Shown here: positions 35,726-44,500 of the stretch, piece by piece
Numbering within the stretch: the stretch's first letter is position 1
Layout of the letters: the number at the start of each line of letters is the position of its first letter
NCBI RefSeq assembly: GCF_017876405.1
Contig: NZ_JAGINW010000001.1
Location: 2,121,203 to 2,185,202 of the forward strand
Direction: 5' to 3'
DNA from: Kibdelosporangium banguiense
Lineage (GTDB): Bacteria; Actinomycetota; Actinomycetes; Mycobacteriales; Pseudonocardiaceae
DNA length: 64,000 nt
Made by a program: the position numbers and the translations under genes
Notes under the pieces: generated by a model
Databases searched by the model: none
What the model saw: the letters and a program-made list of their open reading frames with translations, nothing else
What the model was told of the DNA's origin: nothing

Positions 35726-36922
35726 GTGGCTGTGCGTACGCGGTTCGCGATCGCGTCGATCATCGATTCGGCGGCCAGTGGGATGTGGCCACCGTTCATG
35801 CTGCTGTTTCTCGTCAACGCACAGCATCTGAGTGAGACGAGCGCCGGGCTGGGGCTGACGATCGGGTCGCTGCTCGGGATCACGGCCGGGCCTGCCGTGG
35901 GGATGCTGCTCGATCGGGTGGGGCCGGCGAAGCTGGTGATCGCGTCGAATGTCGTGCGGCTGGCCGCGTTCGCGTACTACCCGCAGGCGAGCACGATCTG
36001 GCAGGCCGCGCTGGTCGCGTGTGTGCTCAGCCTGGGTGACCGGCTGTTCTGGACAGCCAATGCGCCGTTCGCGAAGGTGGTGAGTGCGGCCGCGCGGGAC
36101 GTCGAGCGGCTGCTCGGCTGGCAGTCGATCGGCCGGTTCGGCGGGTTCGGGCTGGGCGCCGGGCTGATCGCGGTCATGCCGGACACGACAGATCCGATCG
36201 TGTACGTCGTGGTGGCGTACGTGATCGCGGCGCTGCAGGGTGTGGCGGCGTTGATCCTGATCGGCATCCGGACGCCTCCTGAGCCCAGTGAGGTCAAACC
36301 GAGCTGGTCGATCGTGCTCAAGGACCGCCGCTACGTGGCCGTCTGCGCGACACAGATCCTGTTCTGCCTGGCCAGTGTCGGCAAGTACACCGTGCTGCCG
36401 CTCGTGATCATCAACGTGCTGCACGGACCGCAGTGGGTGGTCGGCGCGGCGATGATCATCGGCACCGTCGTGTACATCGTGGTGCAGGAACCAGTGCTGC
36501 GGATCGCCGAGAAGTACCCCAGGAGTCAGGGCATGGCCGTGGCGGCGGCCATGTTCGCGGTGTGCTTCGCGGCGCTGGCCATCGCACCGGTCACAGCCGT
36601 GATCCTCGTGACGAGCGCGGTCATGTCCGTCGCGGAGGCGTTGTTCAGTCCGTTGTCCACGGCCGCGGCGGTCGACGCGGCACCGAAAGAGGCGCAAGGC
36701 CGTGCGAGCGCGTTGTTCCAGCTGTCTTGGGGCGTCGCTACGGCAATCGGTCCGGCGATGCTCACCGGCCTGCTCACACTCGGCCTGCCCGTGCTCTGGA
36801 CGACGCTCACGATCACGTCACTGGCCGCGATCCCGGCGGTCATCGCAACGCGGCCGCGACCTCAGCAGCAGTCCGGACCACCTGAGGCCCCACAACATCC
36901 GCGTGCAGACGCTCAAAAGTGA
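35726..36922 (+). CDS. Major facilitator superfamily transporter
   Basis: A 398-residue, about 12-helix transporter with a central cytoplasmic loop near residue 190 (PPEPSEVKPSWSIVLKDRRY). GMLLDRVGPAKLVIASN matches the MFS loop 2-3 motif. The substrate is unknown. The GTG start lies 80 bp from divergent cydA. Its last 83 bp overlap the 3' end of the convergent IclR gene. Confidence 0.9.
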   Translation: MAVRTRFAIASIIDSAASGMWPPFMLLFLVNAQHLSETSAGLGLTIGSLLGITAGPAVGMLLDRVGPAKLVIASNVVRLAAFAYYPQASTIWQAALVACVLSLGDRLFWTANAPFAKVVSAAARDVERLLGWQSIGRFGGFGLGAGLIAVMPDTTDPIVYVVVAYVIAALQGVAALILIGIRTPPEPSEVKPSWSIVLKDRRYVAVCATQILFCLASVGKYTVLPLVIINVLHGPQWVVGAAMIIGTVVYIVVQEPVLRIAEKYPRSQGMAVAAAMFAVCFAALAIAPVTAVILVTSAVMSVAEALFSPLSTAAAVDAAPKEAQGRASALFQLSWGVATAIGPAMLTGLLTLGLPVLWTTLTITSLAAIPAVIATRPRPQQQSGPPEAPQHPRADAQK

Positions 36923-37487
36923 CCACGCCGACGCTGGCCCGCAAACCCGCGACGCCACGCACCGGAGCCGCGATCCCGAACGCCCCAGCCTGCAATTCCC
37001 CAGAGGTGGCAACCCATTCCGCGCCGTCGAACGGCAGCAGGATCGCCTTGCCGGCCGCGCCTTTGCGCAACGAGTGCCGGGTCCCGACACGGTAGGCCAC
37101 GTGATACGCGGTCCACGACGGCTCGACGACGGCCACGGCCTGTGCTTCATCGCCGTCGGCGACGGTCAGGTGCGCGGTCGCCCCAATCGACTCGGCCAAC
37201 TCACGTAGCGCGGGCAGCGCGGCATGCCGTAGTTGCGGCAGAACGCGCGCTGACAGCCTCAGCAGCCCCAGACCTAGGCGGACCCGCGAACCCTCCCGCC
37301 GAACGAGCCCACGGGCCTGTAGCGGCACCAGAAGCCGGTACACCGCGGCGCGGCTCGCGCCGATCGCCGCGGCGAGGTCGCTGATGGTCGGCGCCTCGGA
37401 CTCCGAGTCAGCGACCGCCTGCAGCAGCGCGAGCCCACGGTCAAGCGTCAGCGAGCTCTCTTTGCCATGGACACCCGGCGAGGTCAT
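36840..37487 (-). CDS. IclR-family transcriptional regulator of the homogentisate cluster
   Basis: A 215-residue IclR regulator: N-terminal winged helix (LTLDRGLALLQAVADSESEAPTISDLAAAIGASRAAVYRLLVPLQARGLV, in segments) and a shortened C-terminal effector domain (GATAHLTVADGDEAQAVAVVEPS; GTRHSLRKGAAGKAIL). ATG 37487 overlaps the fahA stop (ATGA), so it is the last gene of that operon and likely controls it. Its 3' end overlaps the convergent MFS gene by 83 bp. Confidence 0.9.
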   Translation of the reverse strand: MTSPGVHGKESSLTLDRGLALLQAVADSESEAPTISDLAAAIGASRAAVYRLLVPLQARGLVRREGSRVRLGLGLLRLSARVLPQLRHAALPALRELAESIGATAHLTVADGDEAQAVAVVEPSWTAYHVAYRVGTRHSLRKGAAGKAILLPFDGAEWVATSGELQAGAFGIAAPVRGVAGLRASVGVVTFERLHADVVGPQVVRTAAEVAAALR

Positions 37488-38647
37488 GACGCCGGTGACA
37501 CAGTGCCGGCCACCTCCGCGAGACCCACGACCGATCCGTTCGGGCCGGGCGCGGTGGCGGTGATCCGGACTGTGTCGTGGTCCTCCAGGAAGGTCCGCTG
37601 GTCGCCGCCGGACAACGTGATCTTGTCGCGGCCGCCCCAGCTCATCTCCAGGAAACATCCCAGCTGCTCACGCGTCGGCCCCGACACCGTGCCGGAGGCG
37701 AACAGGTCGCCAGGCCGTACAGTCGCGCCGTTGACGGTCATGTGCGCGAGTTGCTGGGCGAACGAGTAGAACATGTCCGCGAACCGCGGCCGGGACACAA
37801 TCGTGCCGTTCCAGTCGATCTGCAGCAGCAGGTCCAGGCCCCACGGCTGGTCTTCGACAAGGTAGTCCTGAACCGGGTGGGTACGCGGCGGCGTGTGCAC
37901 GCGCGCTGCGGAGAACGCGTCGAGCGGGGTCACCCACGCCGAGATGGACGTGGCGAACGACTTGCCCAGGAACGGTCCGAGCGGCTGCGACTCCCAGCCC
38001 TGGATGTCACGCGCCGACCAGTCGTTGACCAGCACAACGCCGAACACGTGGTCCGCAGCGGCTGATGTGGATACGCGGCCCACCACGGGACCGCCGCACA
38101 CGAAGCCCACCTCGGCCTCGATGTCCAAACGCTGTGACGGTCCGAACGCAGGCCCACGCTGCTGACCGTGCGGGCGCACGATGGGTGTGCCCGACACGAC
38201 GACCGTCCCGGCGCGCCCGTGGTAGCCGACAGGCAGGTGCGTCCAGTTCGGCAGCAGAGGCGAGTCGTTGGGCCGGAAGATCTTGCCCGCGTTCTCCGCG
38301 TGGTACTTCGACGAATAGAAGTCCACGTAGTCGGCGACCGCGAACGGCAGCACGGCGCCGTCCAACGGCACCAGGGAAGCACCACGGGGAGCGGCCGAAG
38401 CCGAGGTCAGCTCGATCAACCGGGCACGCAGCTCGGTCCAGGTCTCGCGGCCCGCCGCCAGCAACGGATTCAACGAATCCGCCGAGACGATTTCGGCCAG
38501 GTCCCCGAACGAGGACGCGATCGGCCGCAACGGCATGGCCTGGTCACCCAGCCGCACCGCGATCTGGCCGTCGATGACGCCGTACGGCAGCGTCTGCGGC
38601 CCGAACGGTTGATCAGGCGTGAACGCCTCGTCTTCGACCCACGTCAC
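37484..38647 (-). CDS. fahA: Fumarylacetoacetase
   Basis: A 387-residue hydrolase that cleaves fumarylacetoacetate to fumarate and acetoacetate, the last step of tyrosine/homogentisate catabolism. N-terminal SH3-like domain, then the FAH barrel with DYVDFYSSKYHAENAGKIFRP, LPVGYHGRAGTVVVSG, EAEVGFVCGG (metal Glu), VLVNDWSARDIQGWE and FASGTVSGPTREQLGCFLE. The GTG start overlaps the stop of the unknown gene upstream (GTGA). Confidence 0.95.
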   Translation of the reverse strand: MTWVEDEAFTPDQPFGPQTLPYGVIDGQIAVRLGDQAMPLRPIASSFGDLAEIVSADSLNPLLAAGRETWTELRARLIELTSASAAPRGASLVPLDGAVLPFAVADYVDFYSSKYHAENAGKIFRPNDSPLLPNWTHLPVGYHGRAGTVVVSGTPIVRPHGQQRGPAFGPSQRLDIEAEVGFVCGGPVVGRVSTSAAADHVFGVVLVNDWSARDIQGWESQPLGPFLGKSFATSISAWVTPLDAFSAARVHTPPRTHPVQDYLVEDQPWGLDLLLQIDWNGTIVSRPRFADMFYSFAQQLAHMTVNGATVRPGDLFASGTVSGPTREQLGCFLEMSWGGRDKITLSGGDQRTFLEDHDTVRITATAPGPNGSVVGLAEVAGTVSPAS

Positions 38648-39519
38648 AGCAGCCCCAGTTCTTCCAGGTCAGCGATCGGCTCAGCGAGCGAGCACGACCC
38701 GTACGACGCGAATACGCCACGCACGGCATGCGATGCCGCCTCGGTCAGTTCGCCGGCCTCCTTGGCCAACGCGTCCGAGTCCGTGCTCTCGAGCGCCTCG
38801 CGCACGTCACCGCCCGCGAGCGAACGCGCGGTGGCGACAAGCAGGTTGAGGAAGCCGTGGTGGATGAACCCGGTCTCCTCATCCGTATGCCTGACAGCGT
38901 TATGCAGGCCTGCAGTCGCCTTGAACGACACCCCGCCGCTGCTGACCACCGTGAGGAAGTCGGAGATCTCCTCGACCGTCGGGAACGCCGACTGGCTCAG
39001 CCCGCCGCAGCGCAGCTTCGGCCAGCTGCCGTGCTCGGCGACCTTGCGGATGCTCTCCAGCCAGTCCGGGCCGCCCCGGCGCGGCTCGATCACGCGGATC
39101 ACGTCTTCCGGAACGAACTCGGAGACCCGCTCCAGCCACTGGTCGTCCACGTCGGACGGGGCCGGCATCTCCACCATCCGCAACGCCAGCAGCTCGGTGC
39201 GCGATTCCACGATCGACAGGGCCTTCGGCACACCGCCGAGGCCGGTATCGATCACCAGCGACAGGGCGACCGGTTTGACCGGTTTCGCCTTGATCAGCTC
39301 GGTGATCAGCTCCGGCAACCGGGATGCCGGACAGAGAAAGAGGCCCATCACCCCGGCCCGGTTCGACGACCGGGTGGCCAGGTGCGCGGCGATCGCGTCG
39401 GGCATCGTCGCGTTGCCGGGAGGGAACAGGGCGGCATCGTCGACAAGCCTCGCGAGCAGGGGCGGAACACCTCGAGGGCCGGGCGGCGGGAGTTCGACTG
39501 CGCTTGACACGGCTGACAC
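38644..39519 (-). CDS. Unrecognised protein in the homogentisate operon
   Basis: A 291-residue soluble protein with no motif I can assign. It alternates short hydrophobic strands and amphipathic helices (VMGLFLCPASRLPELITELI, VALSLVIDTGLGGVPKALSIVE, DVIRVIEPRRGGPDWLESIRKVAE, GGVSFKATAGLHNAVR), consistent with an alpha/beta barrel. Lys in SFKATAGLHNAV and the HH in GFIHHGFLNLL could be functional. GTG 39519 is chosen; the next GTG is three codons in. It overlaps fahA by 4 nt and is divergent from hmgA, so it probably acts in the same pathway. Confidence 0.75.
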   Translation of the reverse strand: MSAVSSAVELPPPGPRGVPPLLARLVDDAALFPPGNATMPDAIAAHLATRSSNRAGVMGLFLCPASRLPELITELIKAKPVKPVALSLVIDTGLGGVPKALSIVESRTELLALRMVEMPAPSDVDDQWLERVSEFVPEDVIRVIEPRRGGPDWLESIRKVAEHGSWPKLRCGGLSQSAFPTVEEISDFLTVVSSGGVSFKATAGLHNAVRHTDEETGFIHHGFLNLLVATARSLAGGDVREALESTDSDALAKEAGELTEAASHAVRGVFASYGSCSLAEPIADLEELGLL

Positions 39520-39549
39520 GCTAGTAGCGTACCGGCAACTGAACAAAAA

Positions 39550-39566
39550 TGTCCGCTATCCGGACA
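39550..39566. promoter_or_regulatory. Candidate IclR operator upstream of hmgA
   Basis: TGTCCG-CTATC-CGGACA is a perfect 6-bp inverted repeat with a 5-nt spacer, in the 58-bp gap between divergent hmgA and the fahA operon. The IclR gene ends that operon, so this is its likely binding site controlling both directions. Confidence 0.6.
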
Positions 39567-39577
39567 CAGGAGAGGAC

Positions 39578-40756
39578 ATGCCTTACTACCGAAGCGTGGG
39601 CGAGATCCCCCGGAAGAGGCACACCCAGTTCCGCGCCCCGGACGGCTCGCTTTACGCCGAAGAGCTGATGGGTGTGGAGGGTTTCTCCAGCGACTCGGCG
39701 CTGCTCTACCACCGGCATCTGCCCACCGCGATCGTCGACGCGGTGCAGATCGAGGACGCCCGGCAGACCTCGCCGAACCTGCCGCTCAAGCCCAGGCACT
39801 TCCGTTCGCAGGACCTGAAGTGGGAATCCCCCGCGGAGGTCGACGCGGTGACCGGCAGGCGGCTGCTGTTCGGCAACGCGGACGTCAAGATCTGTTTCGT
39901 CGCGGCCACCCGGCCTTCGCCGCTGTACCGCAACGCGGCCGGCGACGAGCTGCTGTACGTGCAGACCGGGACCGCGGTCGTCGAGACCATCTACGGCTCG
40001 CTGACTGTCGGCGACGGCGACTACATCGTCATCCCGACCTCGTGCACCTATCGAGTGGTTCCCGGCGACGACCTGCGGATGCTTGTGCTCGAAGCGACCG
40101 GCCACATCGGCCCGCCCAAGCGGTACCTCTCCAAGAAGGGCCAGTTCCTCGAGCACTCGCCGTACTGCGAGCGCGACCTACGCGGCCCCACGGAGCCGCT
40201 TCTCGTCGACGGTACGGACGTGGACGTGTTCGTACGGCACCGCGCGGGCGTCACGCGCTTCACCTACGCCAACCACCCGTTCGACGTGGTCGGCTGGGAT
40301 GGCGCGCTGTACCCGTGGGTGTTCAACATCCGCGACTTCGAGCCGATCACCGGGCGCGTGCATCAGCCGCCGCCCGTGCACCAGACCTTCGAGGGCCCCA
40401 ACTTCGTGGTGTGCTCGTTCTGCCCGCGCAAGGTCGACTACCACCCGCTCGCGGTCCCGGTGCCGTACAACCACGCGAACGTCGACTCCGATGAGCTGAT
40501 GTTCTACGTCGGCGGGAACTACGAGGCCCGCAAGGGTTCCGGGATCGGCCTGGGCTCGTTGTCGCTGCACCCCTCGGGTGTCACGCACGGCCCGCAGCCC
40601 GGTGCGGTCGAAGCTTCCCTTGGCGCGGAACAGTTCGACGAGACAGCGGTCATGGTGGACACGTTCCGGCCGCTTGAACTGGGCGAAGGCGCGGAGGCCT
40701 GCGAGGACCCGCGGTACGCGTGGAGCTGGGCGAAACGAGGGCCTGATTGGCCGTAA
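39578..40756 (+). CDS. hmgA: Homogentisate 1,2-dioxygenase
   Basis: A 392-residue Fe(II) ring-cleaving dioxygenase that opens homogentisate to maleylacetoacetate. The cupin core has SGVTHGPQPGAVEASLG, PYNHANVDSDELMFYVGGNYEARKG and VHQTFEGPNFVVCSFCPRK, covering the iron-binding His/Glu positions. GGAG stands 6 nt before the ATG. Shorter than eukaryotic HGD but normal for actinobacteria. Divergent from the rest of the pathway genes. No maleylacetoacetate isomerase gene is seen. Confidence 0.94.
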   Translation: MPYYRSVGEIPRKRHTQFRAPDGSLYAEELMGVEGFSSDSALLYHRHLPTAIVDAVQIEDARQTSPNLPLKPRHFRSQDLKWESPAEVDAVTGRRLLFGNADVKICFVAATRPSPLYRNAAGDELLYVQTGTAVVETIYGSLTVGDGDYIVIPTSCTYRVVPGDDLRMLVLEATGHIGPPKRYLSKKGQFLEHSPYCERDLRGPTEPLLVDGTDVDVFVRHRAGVTRFTYANHPFDVVGWDGALYPWVFNIRDFEPITGRVHQPPPVHQTFEGPNFVVCSFCPRKVDYHPLAVPVPYNHANVDSDELMFYVGGNYEARKGSGIGLGSLSLHPSGVTHGPQPGAVEASLGAEQFDETAVMVDTFRPLELGEGAEACEDPRYAWSWAKRGPDWP

Positions 40757-40837
40757 CCACTCGGCCATCCGACTGAACTTGGGAACCGCGCCGGACACGG
40801 CGGCGTCGCTCCGGGTACGAAGACCGGGGAGGTGGCG

Positions 40838-41275
40838 ATGTCCGATCCACTGTCCAACATCGAGCGCATGGTCAGCGAATGGGAGCGCAACGCGGAGGAG
40901 AACGCCGCCCGCTACCAGAACATGCAGCAAGAGGTCGAACGGATCTCGATCACCGAGTCCGCCGCGGACGGCGCGGTCCGCGTCACCGTGGGCGCCAACG
41001 GCATCCCGACGAACGTCGAGATGACAGACAGAGTCAGCCGCCTACGCCCCGACGAGATCGCTGCGGCGGTCATGCAGGCGATGACCAAGGCGCAGAGCCG
41101 TTACCCGGAGGAACTCGCCCGCATCATGGGCGAGACCGTCGGCGACACGGCCGCGACGCAACATATCCTGGCCACCGCCCAGGCCTCGTTCCCGTCAGCG
41201 GAGGAACCGCCGCGCCCACCCCAAACGCGCGGCGATGACGGTGATGACGACGGCTTCGGCTCGGTGATGCGCTGA
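40838..41275 (+). CDS. YbaB/EbfC-family protein
   Basis: A 145-residue YbaB/EbfC-like protein: an N-terminal coiled coil (SNIERMVSEWERNAEENAARYQNMQQEVERI, in parts), then VRVTVGANGIPTNVEMTDRVSRLRPDEIAAAVMQAMTKAQSRYP, the YbaB core. The C-terminus is Pro/Asp-rich. ATG 40838 is preceded by GGGGAGG at 5 nt. In actinobacteria such genes often stand first in type VII-like toxin clusters; the next gene starts inside its stop codon (TGATG). Confidence 0.82.
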   Translation: MSDPLSNIERMVSEWERNAEENAARYQNMQQEVERISITESAADGAVRVTVGANGIPTNVEMTDRVSRLRPDEIAAAVMQAMTKAQSRYPEELARIMGETVGDTAATQHILATAQASFPSAEEPPRPPQTRGDDGDDDGFGSVMR

Positions 41276-41586
41276 TGCCTGACGCCGGCTACGAAGTCCT
41301 GACCGGGGAACTGACCGCCCACGCGGGCAAGGTCGACGGCTTCGCCGACCGCCTGCAGACAGCAGTGGACGCAGCCCGCCAGGTCACCATGAACAACGAC
41401 GCCTACGGCGTGATCTGCCAGCCCTTCGCGTTGCTGCTGCAGCCTTTCGAGGAAATGGGCGTCAACGCCTTGACGAAGGGCTCGGAGACAGTCCGGGAAA
41501 CCGCCGGAACTGTCCGCGACGCAGCCAAGTCGTACGACACTTCCGAAGCAGCCAGGGCATCGAGCTTCCGAGGCACCGATGTCTGA
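41275..41586 (+). CDS. EspC-like ESX/type VII secretion-associated protein
   Basis: A 103-residue helical protein resembling the EspC/T7SS target family: ELTAHAGKVDGFADRLQTAVDAARQV, then YGVICQPFALLLQPFEEMG, then a long C-terminal helix with TVRETAGTVRDAAKSYDTSE. Two helices with a central turn are expected of type VII substrates or chaperones. It overlaps both neighbours (TGATG with ybaB, 8 bp with the RHS toxin gene). Confidence 0.78.
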   Translation: MPDAGYEVLTGELTAHAGKVDGFADRLQTAVDAARQVTMNNDAYGVICQPFALLLQPFEEMGVNALTKGSETVRETAGTVRDAAKSYDTSEAARASSFRGTDV

Positions 41587-44500
41587 TGGAAACCCTCTGG
41601 TAGCAACAGCTCAGAGCGATACGACAGCGGTCACCGGGATCGGCATCGCCGAGTCCTCTGTGGATCTCGCCAACGGAATCTCCAATGGTGACTGGGTCGA
41701 GGCCGGTCTGGGCGCGGTCGGTGTGGGCCTCGAAGTGCTCTCGATGGTCATCGACCCGATCGGCACCATCGCCTCCTACGGCGTGTCGTGGCTGATCGAG
41801 CACGTCCAGCCGTTGAAGGAAGCCCTGGACTGGTTCGCCGGGGACCCACCGGTGATCCGTTCCTTCAGCGAGACCTGGGCCAACATCGCCGCCGAGGTCG
41901 GCAAGGTCGCCGCGGACTACGGCAACGAAGCCAAGGCCGGCACCGGCGGCTGGACAGGCCAGTCCGCGGACACCTACCGCGGCAAGGCAGCCGAGACCGC
42001 CGACGCGATCTCCGGCGCGGGCGCCCTGGCCGACGGGATCTCCGCCGGTGTGATGATCATGGGCGAGGTCGTCGCCGCGGTCCGCGAAATCGTGCGTGAC
42101 CTGGTCGCCGAGGTCGTCGGCAAACTCATCACCTGGGCCCTGGAGGCCGTCGCCACCCTGGGTCTGGGCACCCCGGTGATCGTCGCCCAGGCCACGGCCG
42201 CGATCTCCAAGGTCGTCAACAAGATCGCCGACCTGGTCCGCAAACTCGTCAAGACCATCGGCAACGTCACCCCACGCATCCGCAAGGTCATCGACAAACT
42301 CGACGAGATCATCGCCAAGCTCGGCAAACTGGGCCGCAAGGGCGACGCCCCAAGCTCGTCCACCACGCCGAGTTCCTCCGCGAGCGCTCCGGACGGCGTC
42401 CGTTCCCCGGATACCCCCGGCACCAGCACAACCCCGTCCGGCACGGACACGCCCGACGTCACCTCGCCGGACGGCACGACCAGCCCGTCCGGGACGAAGT
42501 CGTCGGACGAGCCGAACATGCGGCAGGAAACGTCGACCGATCCGCAAGGCAAGGCCCGCGAGGAGAACAACCGCGTCTGCAAGGACGACCCGATCGACAT
42601 CGCCTCGGGCGAGATGATCCTCCCGCAGACAGATGTGGACCTGGCCGGTGTGCTTCCCCTTGTGCTGCGCCGCACCCATGTGTCGACCTACCGGGTCGGG
42701 CGGACTTTTGGCAGGTCCTGGGCGTCCACGCTGGACCAGCGGCTGGAGGCGGACGCGAACGGCGTCTACTTCGCCGCCGAGGACGGCATGCAGTTGAAGT
42801 ACCCGGCTCCGTTGAACGGCACATCGGTACTTCCCGCGTATGGGCCGCGGTGGCCACTCGACCATGTACCCGACGGCGGCTACACGATCACCAACCCGGA
42901 GACCGGCCTGGTCCGGCATTTCGGCCCCACGACTGCGGGTGCGTTGCCGATCCAGGCGATCAGCGACCGCAACGGCAATCGGATCGTGTTCCACTACGAC
43001 GACGAAGGAGTCCTGACTGACGTCAGGCACTCCGGCGGTTATCACCTTCGAGTCGAGACGACCGATCGGCTGGTTGTCGCGATCCACCTCGTACGGCCGG
43101 CCGCCCCAGAGGTCACGCTGGTCCGGTACCGCTACGACGAAGCCCTCCGGTTGTCCGAAGTGGTCAACTCTTCAGGCAGCGCACTGCGGTTCGAGTACGA
43201 CAGCTCGGATCGGATCGTGCAATGGGTCGACCGCAACGAGATGTGGTACCGCTACACCTACGACGAACACGGTCGATGCGTACGCACGCAGGGTGGCGAC
43301 GGATTCCTCAACGGAACCTTCGCCTACCAGCCGGGCCGGACTGTATGGACCGATTCGCACGGCCACGACACCGTCTTCCATCTCAACGACTACCGTCAGG
43401 TCGTTCGTGAGGTGGACCAGCTGGGCGCGGTCACGCTGTCCGAATGGGATCGTTACGACCGCCTCCTGGCCAGGACGGATCCGCTTGGCCGCACCACCCG
43501 GTACGACTACGACGGTTCCGGTGACCTCATCGCGATCGTACGGCCGGACAGCGAGCAGACCAGCATTTCGTACAACTCGTTGCGGCTACCGACGAGAATC
43601 GTCGATCCGGACGGCGGTGTCTGGCTGCAGAGCTACGACCAGAAGGGCAATCTGACCTCGGTCACCGATCCTTCAGGTGCGGTCACCCAGCGGATTCACG
43701 ACGCCCGGGGCAACATCGCCGAAGTGGTCGACGCACTGGGCAATCGCGGGCGAATCGTCTGCGACGCGGCCGGGTTGCCGGTCGCTCTGACCGACCCGAT
43801 GGGCGGCATAACGCGTTATGTCCGCGATCCGTTCGGCCGGATCGGGCAGATCATCGATCCGGTCGGCGGCGTAACACGTCTCAATTGGACAGTCGAAGGC
43901 CGGCTGGTGTCCCGCACCCTGCCGGACGGTGGGACCGAACGGTGGCGTTACGACGGCGAAGGCAACGTTGTCGAGCATGTCGACGCCGTCGGACAGGTCA
44001 CCCGCACGACATATGTCGGCTTCGACCAACCGTCGTCCAAGACCGGTCCCGATGGCGGCCGGCTGCAATTCGCGTATGACACGGAACTTCGCCTGGTGTC
44101 GGTCACCAACCCGCAAGGTCTGATCTGGCGGTACGAATACGACGCGGCTGGTCGGCTCGTGCGGGAGACCGACTTCAACGGCCGGGTGATCGCCTACCGG
44201 CATGACGCCGCGGGGCAAGTAGTCGAACGTGCCAACGGTGCTGGTGAAGTCACTACCTTCACCCGCGACGCGTTGGGGCAGATCGTTGAGAAGCGGTCCG
44301 GCGAGTCGCTCACGACATTTGCCTACGACAAGGCAGGCCGGGTTGTCAGGGCGACGAACTCCGACGCGGACGTGACGTTCGAGCGGGACGCACTGGGCCG
44401 TGTCCTTGCTGAGACGACAAACGGACGCACGGTCCGCTCCACGTACGACTTGACCGGCCGTCGCATAACACGGCAAACCCCTACGGGCGTGCGAAGCACA

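Noticed and set aside
42356..42520. Low-complexity repeats (Ser/Thr/Pro codons) in the RHS gene
   Set aside because: Reads as a flexible linker in frame; not a CRISPR or tandem DNA repeat.
41462..43087. Long antisense reading frame (541 codons) opposite the RHS toxin
   Set aside because: Repetitive Asp/Gly/Val composition caused by GC-rich third positions of the toxin gene; no ribosome-binding site or known motif.
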